DNA from: Flagellimonas amphidinii
GTDB lineage: Bacteria > Bacteroidota > Bacteroidia > Flavobacteriales > Flavobacteriaceae
Direction of reading: 5' to 3'
Assembly: GCF_013090115.1 (NCBI RefSeq)
Contig: NZ_JABFNN010000023.1
Span: 124,001 to 188,000 of the forward strand
Length of the DNA: 64,000 bases
Of the stretch, positions 18,782-26,433 are shown in pieces. The first letter of the stretch is position 1. Each line of letters starts with the position of its first letter. The translations under genes were made by a program, and so were the position numbers. The notes below the pieces were generated by a model. The model was not told the origin of the DNA, made no database searches, and was given only the letters and a program-made list of their open reading frames with translations.

Positions 18782-18789
18782 TACTTTTG
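18782..18789 (+). promoter_or_regulatory. -7 promoter element (TACTTTTG) before the micro-ORF at 18816
   Basis: Fits TAnnTTTG and lies 26 bases before the ATG. A good -33 TTG at the usual distance is not visible. Confidence 0.4.
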
Positions 18790-18815
18790 TTTAACATTAG
18801 TTTAGCAAATACAAT

Positions 18816-18995
18816 ATGGTGACTTTTTTTGGAATCCTTATCGGCTTACTAGCAATCAATATCATACTTCTTATTTTTAGTGTGAATGGTGCAAATGAGC
18901 AATTTGGAAAATCAATTCAAAAAATTTCGGAGACTACCATTACCAGATTGTTCCCCAATGAGTCTTCCGAAACTAAATACAAGAAAGCTGTTTAG
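18816..18995 (+). CDS. Small single-pass membrane protein (59 aa), paralogue 3
   Basis: The N-terminal 27 residues (MVTFFGILIGLLAIN, then ILLIFSVNGAN) resemble the two micro-ORFs at 953 and 1136: FF at positions 4-5, one Leu/Ile helix with internal Asn, then SVN. Unlike those it continues with a polar tail of about 30 residues (SIQKISETTITRLFPNE...). It ends 16 bases before crcB and may be co-transcribed with it. Function unknown. Confidence 0.6.
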   Translation: MVTFFGILIGLLAINIILLIFSVNGANEQFGKSIQKISETTITRLFPNESSETKYKKAV

Positions 18996-19011
18996 TTTGT
19001 ACCTTTAGGGT

Positions 19012-19386
19012 ATGAAGCAGGTTTTTCTTGTCTTTCTAGGAGGTGGATTGGGTAGCGTACTTCGCTACATAATTTCCAGACCTACCAACCTTTTATTCCA
19101 CAATTTTTATCTGGGTACTTTTATTGTCAATATTGTTGGATGCCTATTAATAGGTCTTATTTTGGGTATTTCAGAAAAGAACCAATTACTTTCACTTAAC
19201 ACGACATTATTCTTGGCCACCGGATTCTGTGGTGGGTTCACTACCTTTTCCACATTTGCTTTTGAAAAACATACCTTTTTAAAAAACGGAGAGCTTCTTA
19301 GTTTTCTTTTCTACACGGTAAGCAGTATAGTGGTGGGTATTTTGGCCGTGGCGCTGGGCATCTGGCTCTCAAAATTAGGAGATTAG
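19012..19386 (+). CDS. crcB: Fluoride channel CrcB/FluC
   Basis: A 124-residue four-helix dual-topology fluoride channel that exports toxic F- passively. Signatures are GGGLGSVLRYIISR, LGTFIVNIVGCLLIGL (pore Asn) and TGFCGGFTTFSTFAFE, the conserved Na+/F- site segment. No fluoride riboswitch-like structure is apparent upstream. Confidence 0.96.
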   Translation: MKQVFLVFLGGGLGSVLRYIISRPTNLLFHNFYLGTFIVNIVGCLLIGLILGISEKNQLLSLNTTLFLATGFCGGFTTFSTFAFEKHTFLKNGELLSFLFYTVSSIVVGILAVALGIWLSKLGD

Positions 19387-19533
19387 TTATATTATTCATT
19401 TTTTTTGTTATTTTTTGTTAATCTCTGAACATATTTCATAAAAAAATCCTCTTTTCAATAAAAAAACTCACTTATTAGACCCTTATGTTATCAAATAATC
19501 ATTAAATGATTAAAAAATATTACTTCAAAATGG

Positions 19534-19568
19534 AATACCCCTAAAAATTTAGGGGTATTTTTTTTATA
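19534..19568 (+). terminator. Terminator between crcB and the glnK operon
   Basis: AATACCCCT (19534-19542) pairs with AGGGGTATT (19551-19559), extendable by inner AAA/TTT pairs, followed by a run of T. It lies 150 bases after crcB and 98 bases before glnK and insulates the nitrogen operon. Confidence 0.8.
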
Positions 19569-19624
19569 CTCATAAAAATCTACTCAATACCCTATCGATT
19601 TACAAGGTCTTATTCGATTTAACA

Positions 19625-19632
19625 TATATTTG
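19625..19632 (+). promoter_or_regulatory. -7 promoter element (TATATTTG) of glnK-amtB
   Basis: Fits TAnnTTTG; transcription would start near 19638, leaving a 19-base leader before ATG 19657. No -33 TTG at the usual distance, consistent with activator dependence (inference). The ten bases AACATATATT that overlap it also occur upstream of the glutamine synthetase gene at 43994. Confidence 0.45.
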
Positions 19633-19656
19633 AACGATTCAATTAACTACTTAATT

Positions 19657-19995
19657 ATGAAAAAAGTCGAGGCAATTATTAGAAAATCCAAATTTGATGA
19701 GGTGAAAAAAGCACTTCATGAAATTGAGGTCAACTTCTTTAGTTACTGGGATGTAACGGGAGTTGGAAATGAAAAACGAGGACACGTATATCGAGGTATT
19801 TCCTATAGTACTTCCGATATACAAAGAAGGTATTTGGTTATCGTAGTATCAGATGACTTCCTTGAGCGCACCGTGAACACACTCTTGGACGCGGCAGTAA
19901 CTGGAAATGTTGGAGATGGTAAAATATTCGTTTCCGATGTTATTGAAGCGTATAGAATCAGAACCAAGGAAAGCGGCAGCGCTGGAGTCAACTAA
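19657..19995 (+). CDS. glnK: P-II nitrogen regulatory protein (GlnK/GlnB family)
   Basis: A trimeric signal protein that senses 2-oxoglutarate and ATP/ADP and gates AmtB. The ATG at 19657 (MKKVEAIIRKSKFDEV) is the family start; a TTG nine codons upstream is in frame but lies in the promoter. The T-loop contains HVYRGISY, with the Tyr that is uridylylated in proteobacteria, but the loop is shorter and different (GVGNEKRG). The C-terminal GDGKIFVSDV is the usual ATP-binding block. Directly precedes amtB by 26 bases, the classical pairing. Confidence 0.95.
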   Translation: MKKVEAIIRKSKFDEVKKALHEIEVNFFSYWDVTGVGNEKRGHVYRGISYSTSDIQRRYLVIVVSDDFLERTVNTLLDAAVTGNVGDGKIFVSDVIEAYRIRTKESGSAGVN

Positions 19996-20021
19996 ATGTA
20001 CAACCAATTAACTCAAAGATT

Positions 20022-21305
20022 ATGATTTTAGAAACACAAGAAACGATAGAAACAGCAGTAGAGGCCATCAATGCTGATATGGGTGCCCTTTGGATTACCC
20101 TTGCAGCTATTTTGGTATTCTTTATGCAAGCAGGGTTCACTCTATTGGAAATAGGGTTCACTCGCAGTAAGAACTCTGGTAATATTATTATGAAAAACGT
20201 AATGGACCTTGCCATAGGTTCCATCATGTTTTGGGCAGTTGGCTACGCTATTATGTATGGTAGCGATGTAATAGGTGGTGGATTCTTTAGATCCAGCCCT
20301 TCTGATCAAGGATATTTCTTCTTTAGTGCATCAGATTGGTACAACCTATTCTTCCAAACAGTATTCTGTGCAACAGCTGCAACCATTGTATCTGGAGCAA
20401 TTGCTGGAAGAACTAAATTCTCAACCTATTTGATTTTCTCAGCTATCCTTACCACCCTTATTTATCCTATCTCCGGTAGCTGGTACTGGCCATTTGATGA
20501 TGATGCTTGGCTAAATGTTGCTGGTTTTGTTGATTTTGCAGGTTCTTCAGTAGTACATGCCGTAGGTGGAGCTGCTGCTTTGGTAGCTGCCATTTTGGTA
20601 GGTCCAAGAATTGGAAAATATGTTGATGGCAAGGCCAAGGTAATTCCAGGTCACAACATGGCTTTTGGAGCACTTGGCGTATTTATCCTTTGGTTGGGGT
20701 GGTTCGGTTTCAACGGAGGGTCTCAATTGGCTTGGGGTGGCGATGATACCATTGCCGCTGGCAGTGTAATTATCAATACCAATATTGCCGCAGCAATCGG
20801 TGCAGTAGCTGCATTGTTCTTTACTTGGATAAAATATGGAAAGGCTGATATTTCCATGACTCTTAATGGTGCACTTGCAGGTTTGGTAGGAATTACAGCT
20901 GGCTGTGGTGCTGTTAACACTTGGGGAGCATTATTCATTGGCCTTATCTGTGGTATAGTAGTAGTACTTTCCATTGAATTTATAGACAAAAAACTTAAAA
21001 TTGACGACCCTGTAGGTGCAATTTCAGTACACGGTGTGTGCGGTTTCCTAGGAACTGTTTTGATTGGACTATTTGCTTTGGATGGTGGTCTTTTCTACGG
21101 TGGAGATGCCAGCCTACTCTGGGTACAAACTTATGGCTCCCTTGCTTATATTCTTTGGGCTGCTGTTGCTTCCTTCATCGTTCTTTTCATCTTGAAGAAA
21201 ACCATTGGATTAAGGGTTTCTGAAAAAGAAGAGTTGGATGGCTTGGATATGCATGAGCATGGAATGGAAGCTTACCCTGAGCACATTTCATCCCAAAATA
21301 ACTAA
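20022..21305 (+). CDS. amtB: Ammonium transporter AmtB
   Basis: A 427-residue inner-membrane ammonium channel with about eleven helices. Conserved blocks are FVDFAGSSVVHAVGGAAALV (twin-His pore region), GHNMAFGALGVFILWLGWFGFNGGS, and ISVHGVCGFLGTVLIGLFA with the second pore histidine. The short C-terminal tail ending in HISSQNN is the region P-II proteins engage. Second gene of glnK-amtB. Confidence 0.97.
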   Translation: MILETQETIETAVEAINADMGALWITLAAILVFFMQAGFTLLEIGFTRSKNSGNIIMKNVMDLAIGSIMFWAVGYAIMYGSDVIGGGFFRSSPSDQGYFFFSASDWYNLFFQTVFCATAATIVSGAIAGRTKFSTYLIFSAILTTLIYPISGSWYWPFDDDAWLNVAGFVDFAGSSVVHAVGGAAALVAAILVGPRIGKYVDGKAKVIPGHNMAFGALGVFILWLGWFGFNGGSQLAWGGDDTIAAGSVIINTNIAAAIGAVAALFFTWIKYGKADISMTLNGALAGLVGITAGCGAVNTWGALFIGLICGIVVVLSIEFIDKKLKIDDPVGAISVHGVCGFLGTVLIGLFALDGGLFYGGDASLLWVQTYGSLAYILWAAVASFIVLFILKKTIGLRVSEKEELDGLDMHEHGMEAYPEHISSQNN

Positions 21306-21319
21306 CAACTGAAAAAGGA

Positions 21320-21347
21320 AACGGAGCGTTCTGCCAAACGCTCCGTT
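21320..21347 (+). other. Strong hairpin between amtB and the porin gene
   Basis: An 11-bp perfect stem AACGGAGCGTT/AACGCTCCGTT with a 6-base loop lies 14 bases after the amtB stop. It is not followed by a T run, so it may stabilise the glnK-amtB mRNA end or partly attenuate read-through into the porin rather than terminate. Confidence 0.6.
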
Positions 21348-21429
21348 GAATAACCTTTTCAAAAATTAAAACTCAAATAAATTCGAATAAACGCCCCTTG
21401 TTTATTGGGGCACCTAAACTATCAAGATT

Positions 21430-22485
21430 ATGAAAACGATTATAAATACAAAGTACGTAAAAAATTTAGCTTTTGCCGCCTTGGCTTTAATAGCAACAAG
21501 TGCTTTTGCACAGGAAGAGGAGGAAGAAAAACCAAAATTTGAATTTAGTGGTACTGTTGATGCATATTACAGAACCAACCTTACTGCACCCAATGGAGAA
21601 GATGCAATAGCCCCCGGATCTTCTTTTGCAAATCTTGATGGATTTGCCTTGGGTATGGCCAATGTTATTGCTGCTTACGAAGGTGATAAAGTAGGTTTCG
21701 TTGCCGACCTTGTATTTGGTCCAAGAGGTACCGATGCAATTTTCGCCTCTCCGATGTATTCAGCCACTGGTGACATTGTTAACCAATTGTATGTATACTG
21801 GAATGTAAGTGATGATGTTACTTTGACTTTTGGTAACTTCAACACATTTCTAGGGTACGAGGTAATTTCACCTGCCGCCAACTTTAACTACAGTACTTCT
21901 TACCTATTCTCCTATGGCCCGTTCAGCCATACTGGTCTTAAAGCGGACTTTGACTTAGGTAACGATTGGAGTGCTATGTTGGCAGTTATGAATCCAACTG
22001 ATTTGACTGAATTGAATGGCACTGGAGATTATGCTGTAGGTGCTCAGTTGGGTTACTCAGGTCAATTCTTGAACTTCTTGTACAGTCAAGGTGGTTTTGA
22101 AGTTGACTTCACGGGAGGGTTTGATCTTTCCGAAGATTTTTTCTTAGGAATCAATGCAGCCCACTTTAGCCAAGAAGATGATGGTGGTAGCTTTACAGGT
22201 GTTGCGCTTTACCCACAGTTGGCAACTTCAGATAACTTTACCATTGGTTTAAGAGGTGAATATTTCATGGAAACTGATTTCTTCGGCGCAATTGGAGCTT
22301 CAGATGTTGATGGTGATTCAAGTGTTCTTGCAGTAACATTGACTGGTAGCGCAACCATTGGGGACTTGATTCTTAAGCCGGAAATTAGATTGGATAGTGC
22401 TTCTGAAGATGCTTTTATCGATAATGACATGGAGGCCACTGGAAGTTTAGCATCTGTACTTTTTGCAGCTATCTATTCTTTCTAG
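21430..22485 (+). CDS. Outer-membrane porin, OmpL/BBP2-like
   Basis: A 351-residue outer-membrane beta-barrel with a signal peptide (residues 1-27, ending SAFAQ) followed by an acidic EEEEEK stretch. FEFSGTVDAYYRTN, VGFVADLVFGPRG and VYWNVSDDVTLTFGNF match the putative beta-barrel porin-2 family (PF07642), and the protein ends AIYSF. Position after glnK-amtB suggests a porin for nitrogen compounds, but this is context-based inference. Confidence 0.85.
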   Translation: MKTIINTKYVKNLAFAALALIATSAFAQEEEEEKPKFEFSGTVDAYYRTNLTAPNGEDAIAPGSSFANLDGFALGMANVIAAYEGDKVGFVADLVFGPRGTDAIFASPMYSATGDIVNQLYVYWNVSDDVTLTFGNFNTFLGYEVISPAANFNYSTSYLFSYGPFSHTGLKADFDLGNDWSAMLAVMNPTDLTELNGTGDYAVGAQLGYSGQFLNFLYSQGGFEVDFTGGFDLSEDFFLGINAAHFSQEDDGGSFTGVALYPQLATSDNFTIGLRGEYFMETDFFGAIGASDVDGDSSVLAVTLTGSATIGDLILKPEIRLDSASEDAFIDNDMEATGSLASVLFAAIYSF

Positions 22486-22509
22486 AACCAAGAAACTTAA
22501 TTTAATGCT

Positions 22510-22546
22510 AATAGAAAGCCTTTTTCCAAATGGATTAAGGCTTTTT
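22510..22546 (+). terminator. Terminator after the porin gene
   Basis: AAAGCCTT ... AAGGCTTTTTT hairpin with a 14-base loop and a T run, about 27 bases after the porin stop and just before the convergent DUF1684 gene. Confidence 0.7.
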
Positions 22547-23184
22547 TAATCGACTTTAAAGTCTTTCACTCCTGCTCTCACATTAGTTCTCAAATAATTT
22601 TGCCTTGGCACTAGAGGGCAGGAGTACTTTTTGTTATACACACAATAGGGATTATAAGCCTTGTTGAAATCTATGACCAAGGTATCTCCATCTGGAATGG
22701 TCAAATCAATATAACGTCCTCCACCATAAGTCTCGTTGCCATTGGTATTATCCAAAAACGGCAAAAACAGATAATCTTTATACTCCTCCTGATCCACCAA
22801 GTCCAAACTCTGGTACACCTCCAATTGATGTTGGACTCCGTTCAAACTAAAATGGGCCACGCCATAGACCACTTCCAAGGATTTTCTATCTGTAGTGCTG
22901 GGCATTAAAAAAGGTTCTGCATCGGGTGTACGCACAAAATGTGCCTTTACTATATAGTTGGCATCAGGCTCAAAAAAATCCAAGCTTTCAAAATCTTTGC
23001 GGTATTTATCAGGCAATGGTGATGTTTCAGGATTTTTGAAACTGACATTCTGCTCTTTTTGAAAATCCAAAATCTCCATCACCAAAGGCGATACATTCTC
23101 CATCGGCTTGGTCTGGTCATGATATCTCTTACCCCTGCCACATGCAAAAAGCGCTAAAACAATAACCCAAATTCCGTGCTTCAT
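22546..23184 (-). CDS. DUF1684 lipoprotein
   Basis: A 212-residue protein with a lipoprotein signal (VIVLALFACGRG, cysteine near residue 15). The DUF1684 body shows FFEPDANYIVKAHF, VVYGVAHFSLNG, LFLPFLDNTNGNETYGGGRYIDL and the C-terminal FNKAYNPYCVYNKKYSCPLVP block. Attached to a membrane on the periplasmic side; function of the family unknown. Divergent from the DJ-1-like lipoprotein at 23243. Confidence 0.88.
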   Translation of the reverse strand: MKHGIWVIVLALFACGRGKRYHDQTKPMENVSPLVMEILDFQKEQNVSFKNPETSPLPDKYRKDFESLDFFEPDANYIVKAHFVRTPDAEPFLMPSTTDRKSLEVVYGVAHFSLNGVQHQLEVYQSLDLVDQEEYKDYLFLPFLDNTNGNETYGGGRYIDLTIPDGDTLVIDFNKAYNPYCVYNKKYSCPLVPRQNYLRTNVRAGVKDFKVD

Positions 23185-23242
23185 TACAATTATTTATGTC
23201 AAAAGTAGCGGAAATCATTCTTAGTAGTACCTTAGTGTTATT

Positions 23243-23980
23243 ATGATTAAAAAACTACTCCCCTTTATTTTAGTTGGATTACTTGTTTCATGCATGGAAC
23301 AATCCTCAAAAGAGATGCCCACAGAAAAAGAAAAAAGATTTCTGCCCGACTTAAAAGCCAATCGATATAATGTGGCTTTTTTGATTATGGATGGTGTTTA
23401 CAACACAGAGTTTACTGCCCCTTTTGATATTTTTCAACACACACAATATCGAAAAGGCATTAAGGCCATGAACACATTTACCGTGGCAAATACCTTAAAA
23501 CCCATCACTTCATTCGAGGGTGTTCGCATCCTCCCTGATTTTGATTACACCCAAGATTCCATTCCAAAAATCGACATCTTGGTAGTCCCAAGTGCGGAAC
23601 ATCATTTGGACAGTGATTTGAAAGACACCATTATGATCGATTTTGTGAAAAAAGTAAGTAAGGAAGCACTATTCGTAACCTCTCATTGTGACGGTGCTTT
23701 TGTATTGGCCAAAGCAGGAGTGTTGGACAGCGTTACCTCAACAACCTTTCCAAGTGATATTGATAGGTACAAAACCATGTTTCCACATCTAAAAGTCAAG
23801 GATAGCGTACTTTTTGTACATGATGGAAAATTCATTACCTCTGCAGGTGGGGCCAAAAGTTTTGAGGCAACACTTTATTTATGTGAACATTTATACGGAA
23901 GGGAAATTGCTCAATCCTTGGCAGGTGGCTTGGTGATTGATTGGAACTTGGAAAAAGTGTCCAAACTTATTCCTCAATAA
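23243..23980 (+). CDS. DJ-1/PfpI-family lipoprotein
   Basis: A 245-residue protein with a lipoprotein signal (LVGLLVSCMEQ) and a DJ-1/PfpI glutamine-amidotransferase-like domain: NVAFLIMDGVYNTEF, VVPSAEHH, and nucleophile elbow TSHCDGAFVLAKAGVL with the reactive cysteine, then FITSAGGAKSFEATLYL. Usually such domains are cytoplasmic; a lipid-anchored extracytoplasmic version suggests a hydrolase or chaperone at the envelope. Its 3' end overlaps the convergent gene at 23967 by 14 bases. Confidence 0.87.
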   Translation: MIKKLLPFILVGLLVSCMEQSSKEMPTEKEKRFLPDLKANRYNVAFLIMDGVYNTEFTAPFDIFQHTQYRKGIKAMNTFTVANTLKPITSFEGVRILPDFDYTQDSIPKIDILVVPSAEHHLDSDLKDTIMIDFVKKVSKEALFVTSHCDGAFVLAKAGVLDSVTSTTFPSDIDRYKTMFPHLKVKDSVLFVHDGKFITSAGGAKSFEATLYLCEHLYGREIAQSLAGGLVIDWNLEKVSKLIPQ

Positions 23981-25382
23981 TCTCGTAGCGAGCGTCTTTA
24001 AGATACTTCGAAACAAGTTTATTGAACTCAGGTGTTATCCGGAACAGTGCGGTATCTTCCAATCCATATAACTTTTCTTTATCCTTAAATCCATTCTTCA
24101 GAGCTTCTTCCAAATAAAACAAGGCCGTTCCGTAATCTTCATTTTTGGAGCTCAAAGAAACTACCTTAAGGTAATAATCAAAATTGTTGGGTTCCAAAAT
24201 GGTCTTGAGCATGTACAAGAAAGCCAAAGCATCTTCATCAATTAAATCCTGAGATTGCACATAGTTGATATTGTCTATGGCAAGAGCATTTATAAATCCG
24301 AGCAGACGATGCCCCATTTCTTTTTCATACACATCAGTGCCAGAAATAAATTTATTGATTTCTTCAAACTGATAATTCCACCAACCTAGATTATTGAAGT
24401 TATGGCTTACAAAATCCTCATCCATATAATATTGGTAGTCTTCTTTTAAAAGCGATTCCTTTAGAAACGCAGTATTCTCCGAACGTTTCATGGACCTATA
24501 AATCTTGTCCCTTCGCAAATCCCTTAAAACCAAACGTAGTGAATCTAAATTTTTGTGTGGTCCGTACATGGACATCATTTCACCCATGTATTGCTCAGCC
24601 AACAATAGTTTTCGCATATTTTTCAATTGCCCCACTTTGATCAAATCTTCCTGATATGCACTTTCAATATAAATCGAGTCTTTGGGAATATAGTTTTTTG
24701 CCATTCCTGCCAACTTAAAGAGCTGTAGGGATTTTTTTAAATAATTCAAGTCTGGCCAATCACCTTTACCTTCATGCAACAATATCTGATTTGGAAACCT
24801 AAGTCTATCCAAAATCTTTTCCACTGCCAACATTGATGTATAGTTGAAATTATCCTTGCCCACAATACCTATAAAATGAAAAGGTTGTTTTGCATTAAAC
24901 AATTCAGTATTGGCAACCGAGGATCCAATTGAAATGGCTCCTTTCACCTTTCGAATGAATATAGGAACCAAATTTGCGAAACGGGCACCCGAAGATGCTC
25001 CAGCGCCATATATAGATTGTTTTTGGATGGGCAATAGGTCAAAAATTCGATTTATGGTTGCATCAGTGGTGACCATATTAGCTGACAATGAAATACTATC
25101 TAAAATCTTGGGAGCCGCCAACACATAACCTTCTTCTTCAGCAGCGTTCAAAAACATGGAAAGAGCCTGTTTTTCCTTCGCCTGTAAATCAAAAACAAGT
25201 AAAAGAGGCCACTCTTTGTTTGTATCAAAATATGTGGGCAAATACAAGGAAAAGGTTTCGGAAATAGAATCATTGATGGGCAAATTTTCCATAATCGCCC
25301 CCTTTTTCAGTACCATTTCCTGAGCAAACGTAATGGATACATAGCAAATGGAAAGAAAAAGTGCAACGTAAGTTTTTTTCAT
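23967..25382 (-). CDS. Exported alpha/beta-hydrolase-like protein with helical repeat C-terminus
   Basis: A protein of about 471 residues. I chose ATG 25382 because it gives a normal signal peptide (MKKTYVALFLSICYVSITFA); a longer frame from 25532 adds 50 residues that do not resemble a secreted protein and runs into the Lrp gene. The N-terminal half resembles esterase-like hydrolases (PLLLVFDLQAKEKQALSMF, SIYGAGASSGARFA as nucleophile elbow; the motif GAS-S is imperfect). The C-terminal half is TPR-like helices (YGTALFYLEEALKNGFKD). Catalytic activity uncertain. Confidence 0.75.
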   Translation of the reverse strand: MKKTYVALFLSICYVSITFAQEMVLKKGAIMENLPINDSISETFSLYLPTYFDTNKEWPLLLVFDLQAKEKQALSMFLNAAEEEGYVLAAPKILDSISLSANMVTTDATINRIFDLLPIQKQSIYGAGASSGARFANLVPIFIRKVKGAISIGSSVANTELFNAKQPFHFIGIVGKDNFNYTSMLAVEKILDRLRFPNQILLHEGKGDWPDLNYLKKSLQLFKLAGMAKNYIPKDSIYIESAYQEDLIKVGQLKNMRKLLLAEQYMGEMMSMYGPHKNLDSLRLVLRDLRRDKIYRSMKRSENTAFLKESLLKEDYQYYMDEDFVSHNFNNLGWWNYQFEEINKFISGTDVYEKEMGHRLLGFINALAIDNINYVQSQDLIDEDALAFLYMLKTILEPNNFDYYLKVVSLSSKNEDYGTALFYLEEALKNGFKDKEKLYGLEDTALFRITPEFNKLVSKYLKDARYEIIEE

Positions 25383-25446
25383 ATTTAAAGCGCAACAAAA
25401 ATCTCGCCAAAAAGAAAAAAAATGATTCCTTTTTTGAAACTGTGCA

Positions 25447-25899
25447 CTACTTTCCATCTTTGACTTCTTTAATTGGAGCATTGGCAACCACATTGGACAA
25501 TACAATATGTGTTCTGCATTCCCCATAAACAATCAATTCATCTATGAATTTTTCCAAATGGGACTGATCTCTCAGCACTACTTCCATGATGATGTTTTCA
25601 TTCCCTGTAATTCGATAACAATTAATGACCTCTTGAAAAGAATTTACCTTAGTAAGGAAAGGTTTTAATTTACCCATAAATGCCCTCAACATGATAATGG
25701 CCTTAAGCTGATGACCTACTTGAGCATACGAAACCTTAGTGTCGTACCCCTCAATTATACCCATATCTTCCATTTTCTTAACACGCTCTGCAACTGCAGG
25801 TGGGGTCAACCCTACTTTGCGTCCTATATTGGCAAAAGACTCCCTGGCATTTTGTTGTAAATACCCTAATATCTGCCAGTTAAGTGCATCAATCTTCAT
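25447..25899 (-). CDS. Lrp/AsnC-family transcriptional regulator
   Basis: A 150-residue feast/famine regulator: N-terminal winged HTH (LNWQILGYLQQNARESFANI, KVGLTPPAVAERVKKMEDMGII) and C-terminal RAM ligand-binding domain (about 70-150; VINCYRITGNENIIMEVVL). It would bind an amino acid and control amino-acid genes. Divergent from the gene at 25978; adjacent genes give no clear target. Confidence 0.93.
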   Translation of the reverse strand: MKIDALNWQILGYLQQNARESFANIGRKVGLTPPAVAERVKKMEDMGIIEGYDTKVSYAQVGHQLKAIIMLRAFMGKLKPFLTKVNSFQEVINCYRITGNENIIMEVVLRDQSHLEKFIDELIVYGECRTHIVLSNVVANAPIKEVKDGK

Positions 25900-25977
25900 T
25901 TTTTAAGAAAATTTTGGAGATAATACTTACTTTCAAAAGTAAACAATCTTTTTTGCTTTAAAAAGCAAAGTTGAAAT

Positions 25978-26421
25978 ATGGATTTCGTATGTAATTTTAT
26001 AATTGAAAATTGCTTTGAAAAAATGGAGAGAAGTTCTTTACATTCTCTAGGAGTATACCGAAAATCTCTGGCACTTCGTGACTTAAGCGAAGCCATAGCT
26101 TCTTATTTCTCTTACAACAAAGAAATATTGTCGTTGCGAAAAATTGATAGCTTTCGTGATGACATCACCCAATCTTTGATGACCGATGCCTTGTTGATTA
26201 CCAAAGAGGTGGAACAGGCCGCTTTGAGCAACTCCCATGCAACAAGGATGAAAAGTTTGACTTTCATCAATATCATGACCCGAAACATTTTGGCCTATTG
26301 CAATGGCCTAGAGCGTGATGGTGTCAAGGAAAAGGAATATCTTAATTTATTAAGAAGAGAAATCAAGACTTTCCGATCTTCATTTAAAAAATGGAGAAAA
26401 TCACTACTTAATAGAGATTAG
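25978..26421 (+). CDS. Hypothetical helical protein, four-helix-bundle-like
   Basis: A 147-residue, almost all-helical basic protein. The start could be ATG 25978 or the internal ATG 26023 (MERSSLHSLG); the latter gives a 132-residue protein that begins more like a soluble protein. The pattern VYRKSLALRDLSEAIASYF resembles the first helix of four-helix-bundle (S23/IVP-type) proteins, but the diagnostic later motifs are absent. Convergent with icmF. Function unknown. Confidence 0.65.
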   Translation: MDFVCNFIIENCFEKMERSSLHSLGVYRKSLALRDLSEAIASYFSYNKEILSLRKIDSFRDDITQSLMTDALLITKEVEQAALSNSHATRMKSLTFINIMTRNILAYCNGLERDGVKEKEYLNLLRREIKTFRSSFKKWRKSLLNRD

Positions 26422-26433
26422 CCAATTCATTTT

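Noticed and set aside
18996..19011. Fluoride riboswitch before crcB
   Set aside because: Only 16 bases separate crcB from the preceding small gene and no conserved riboswitch core was seen.
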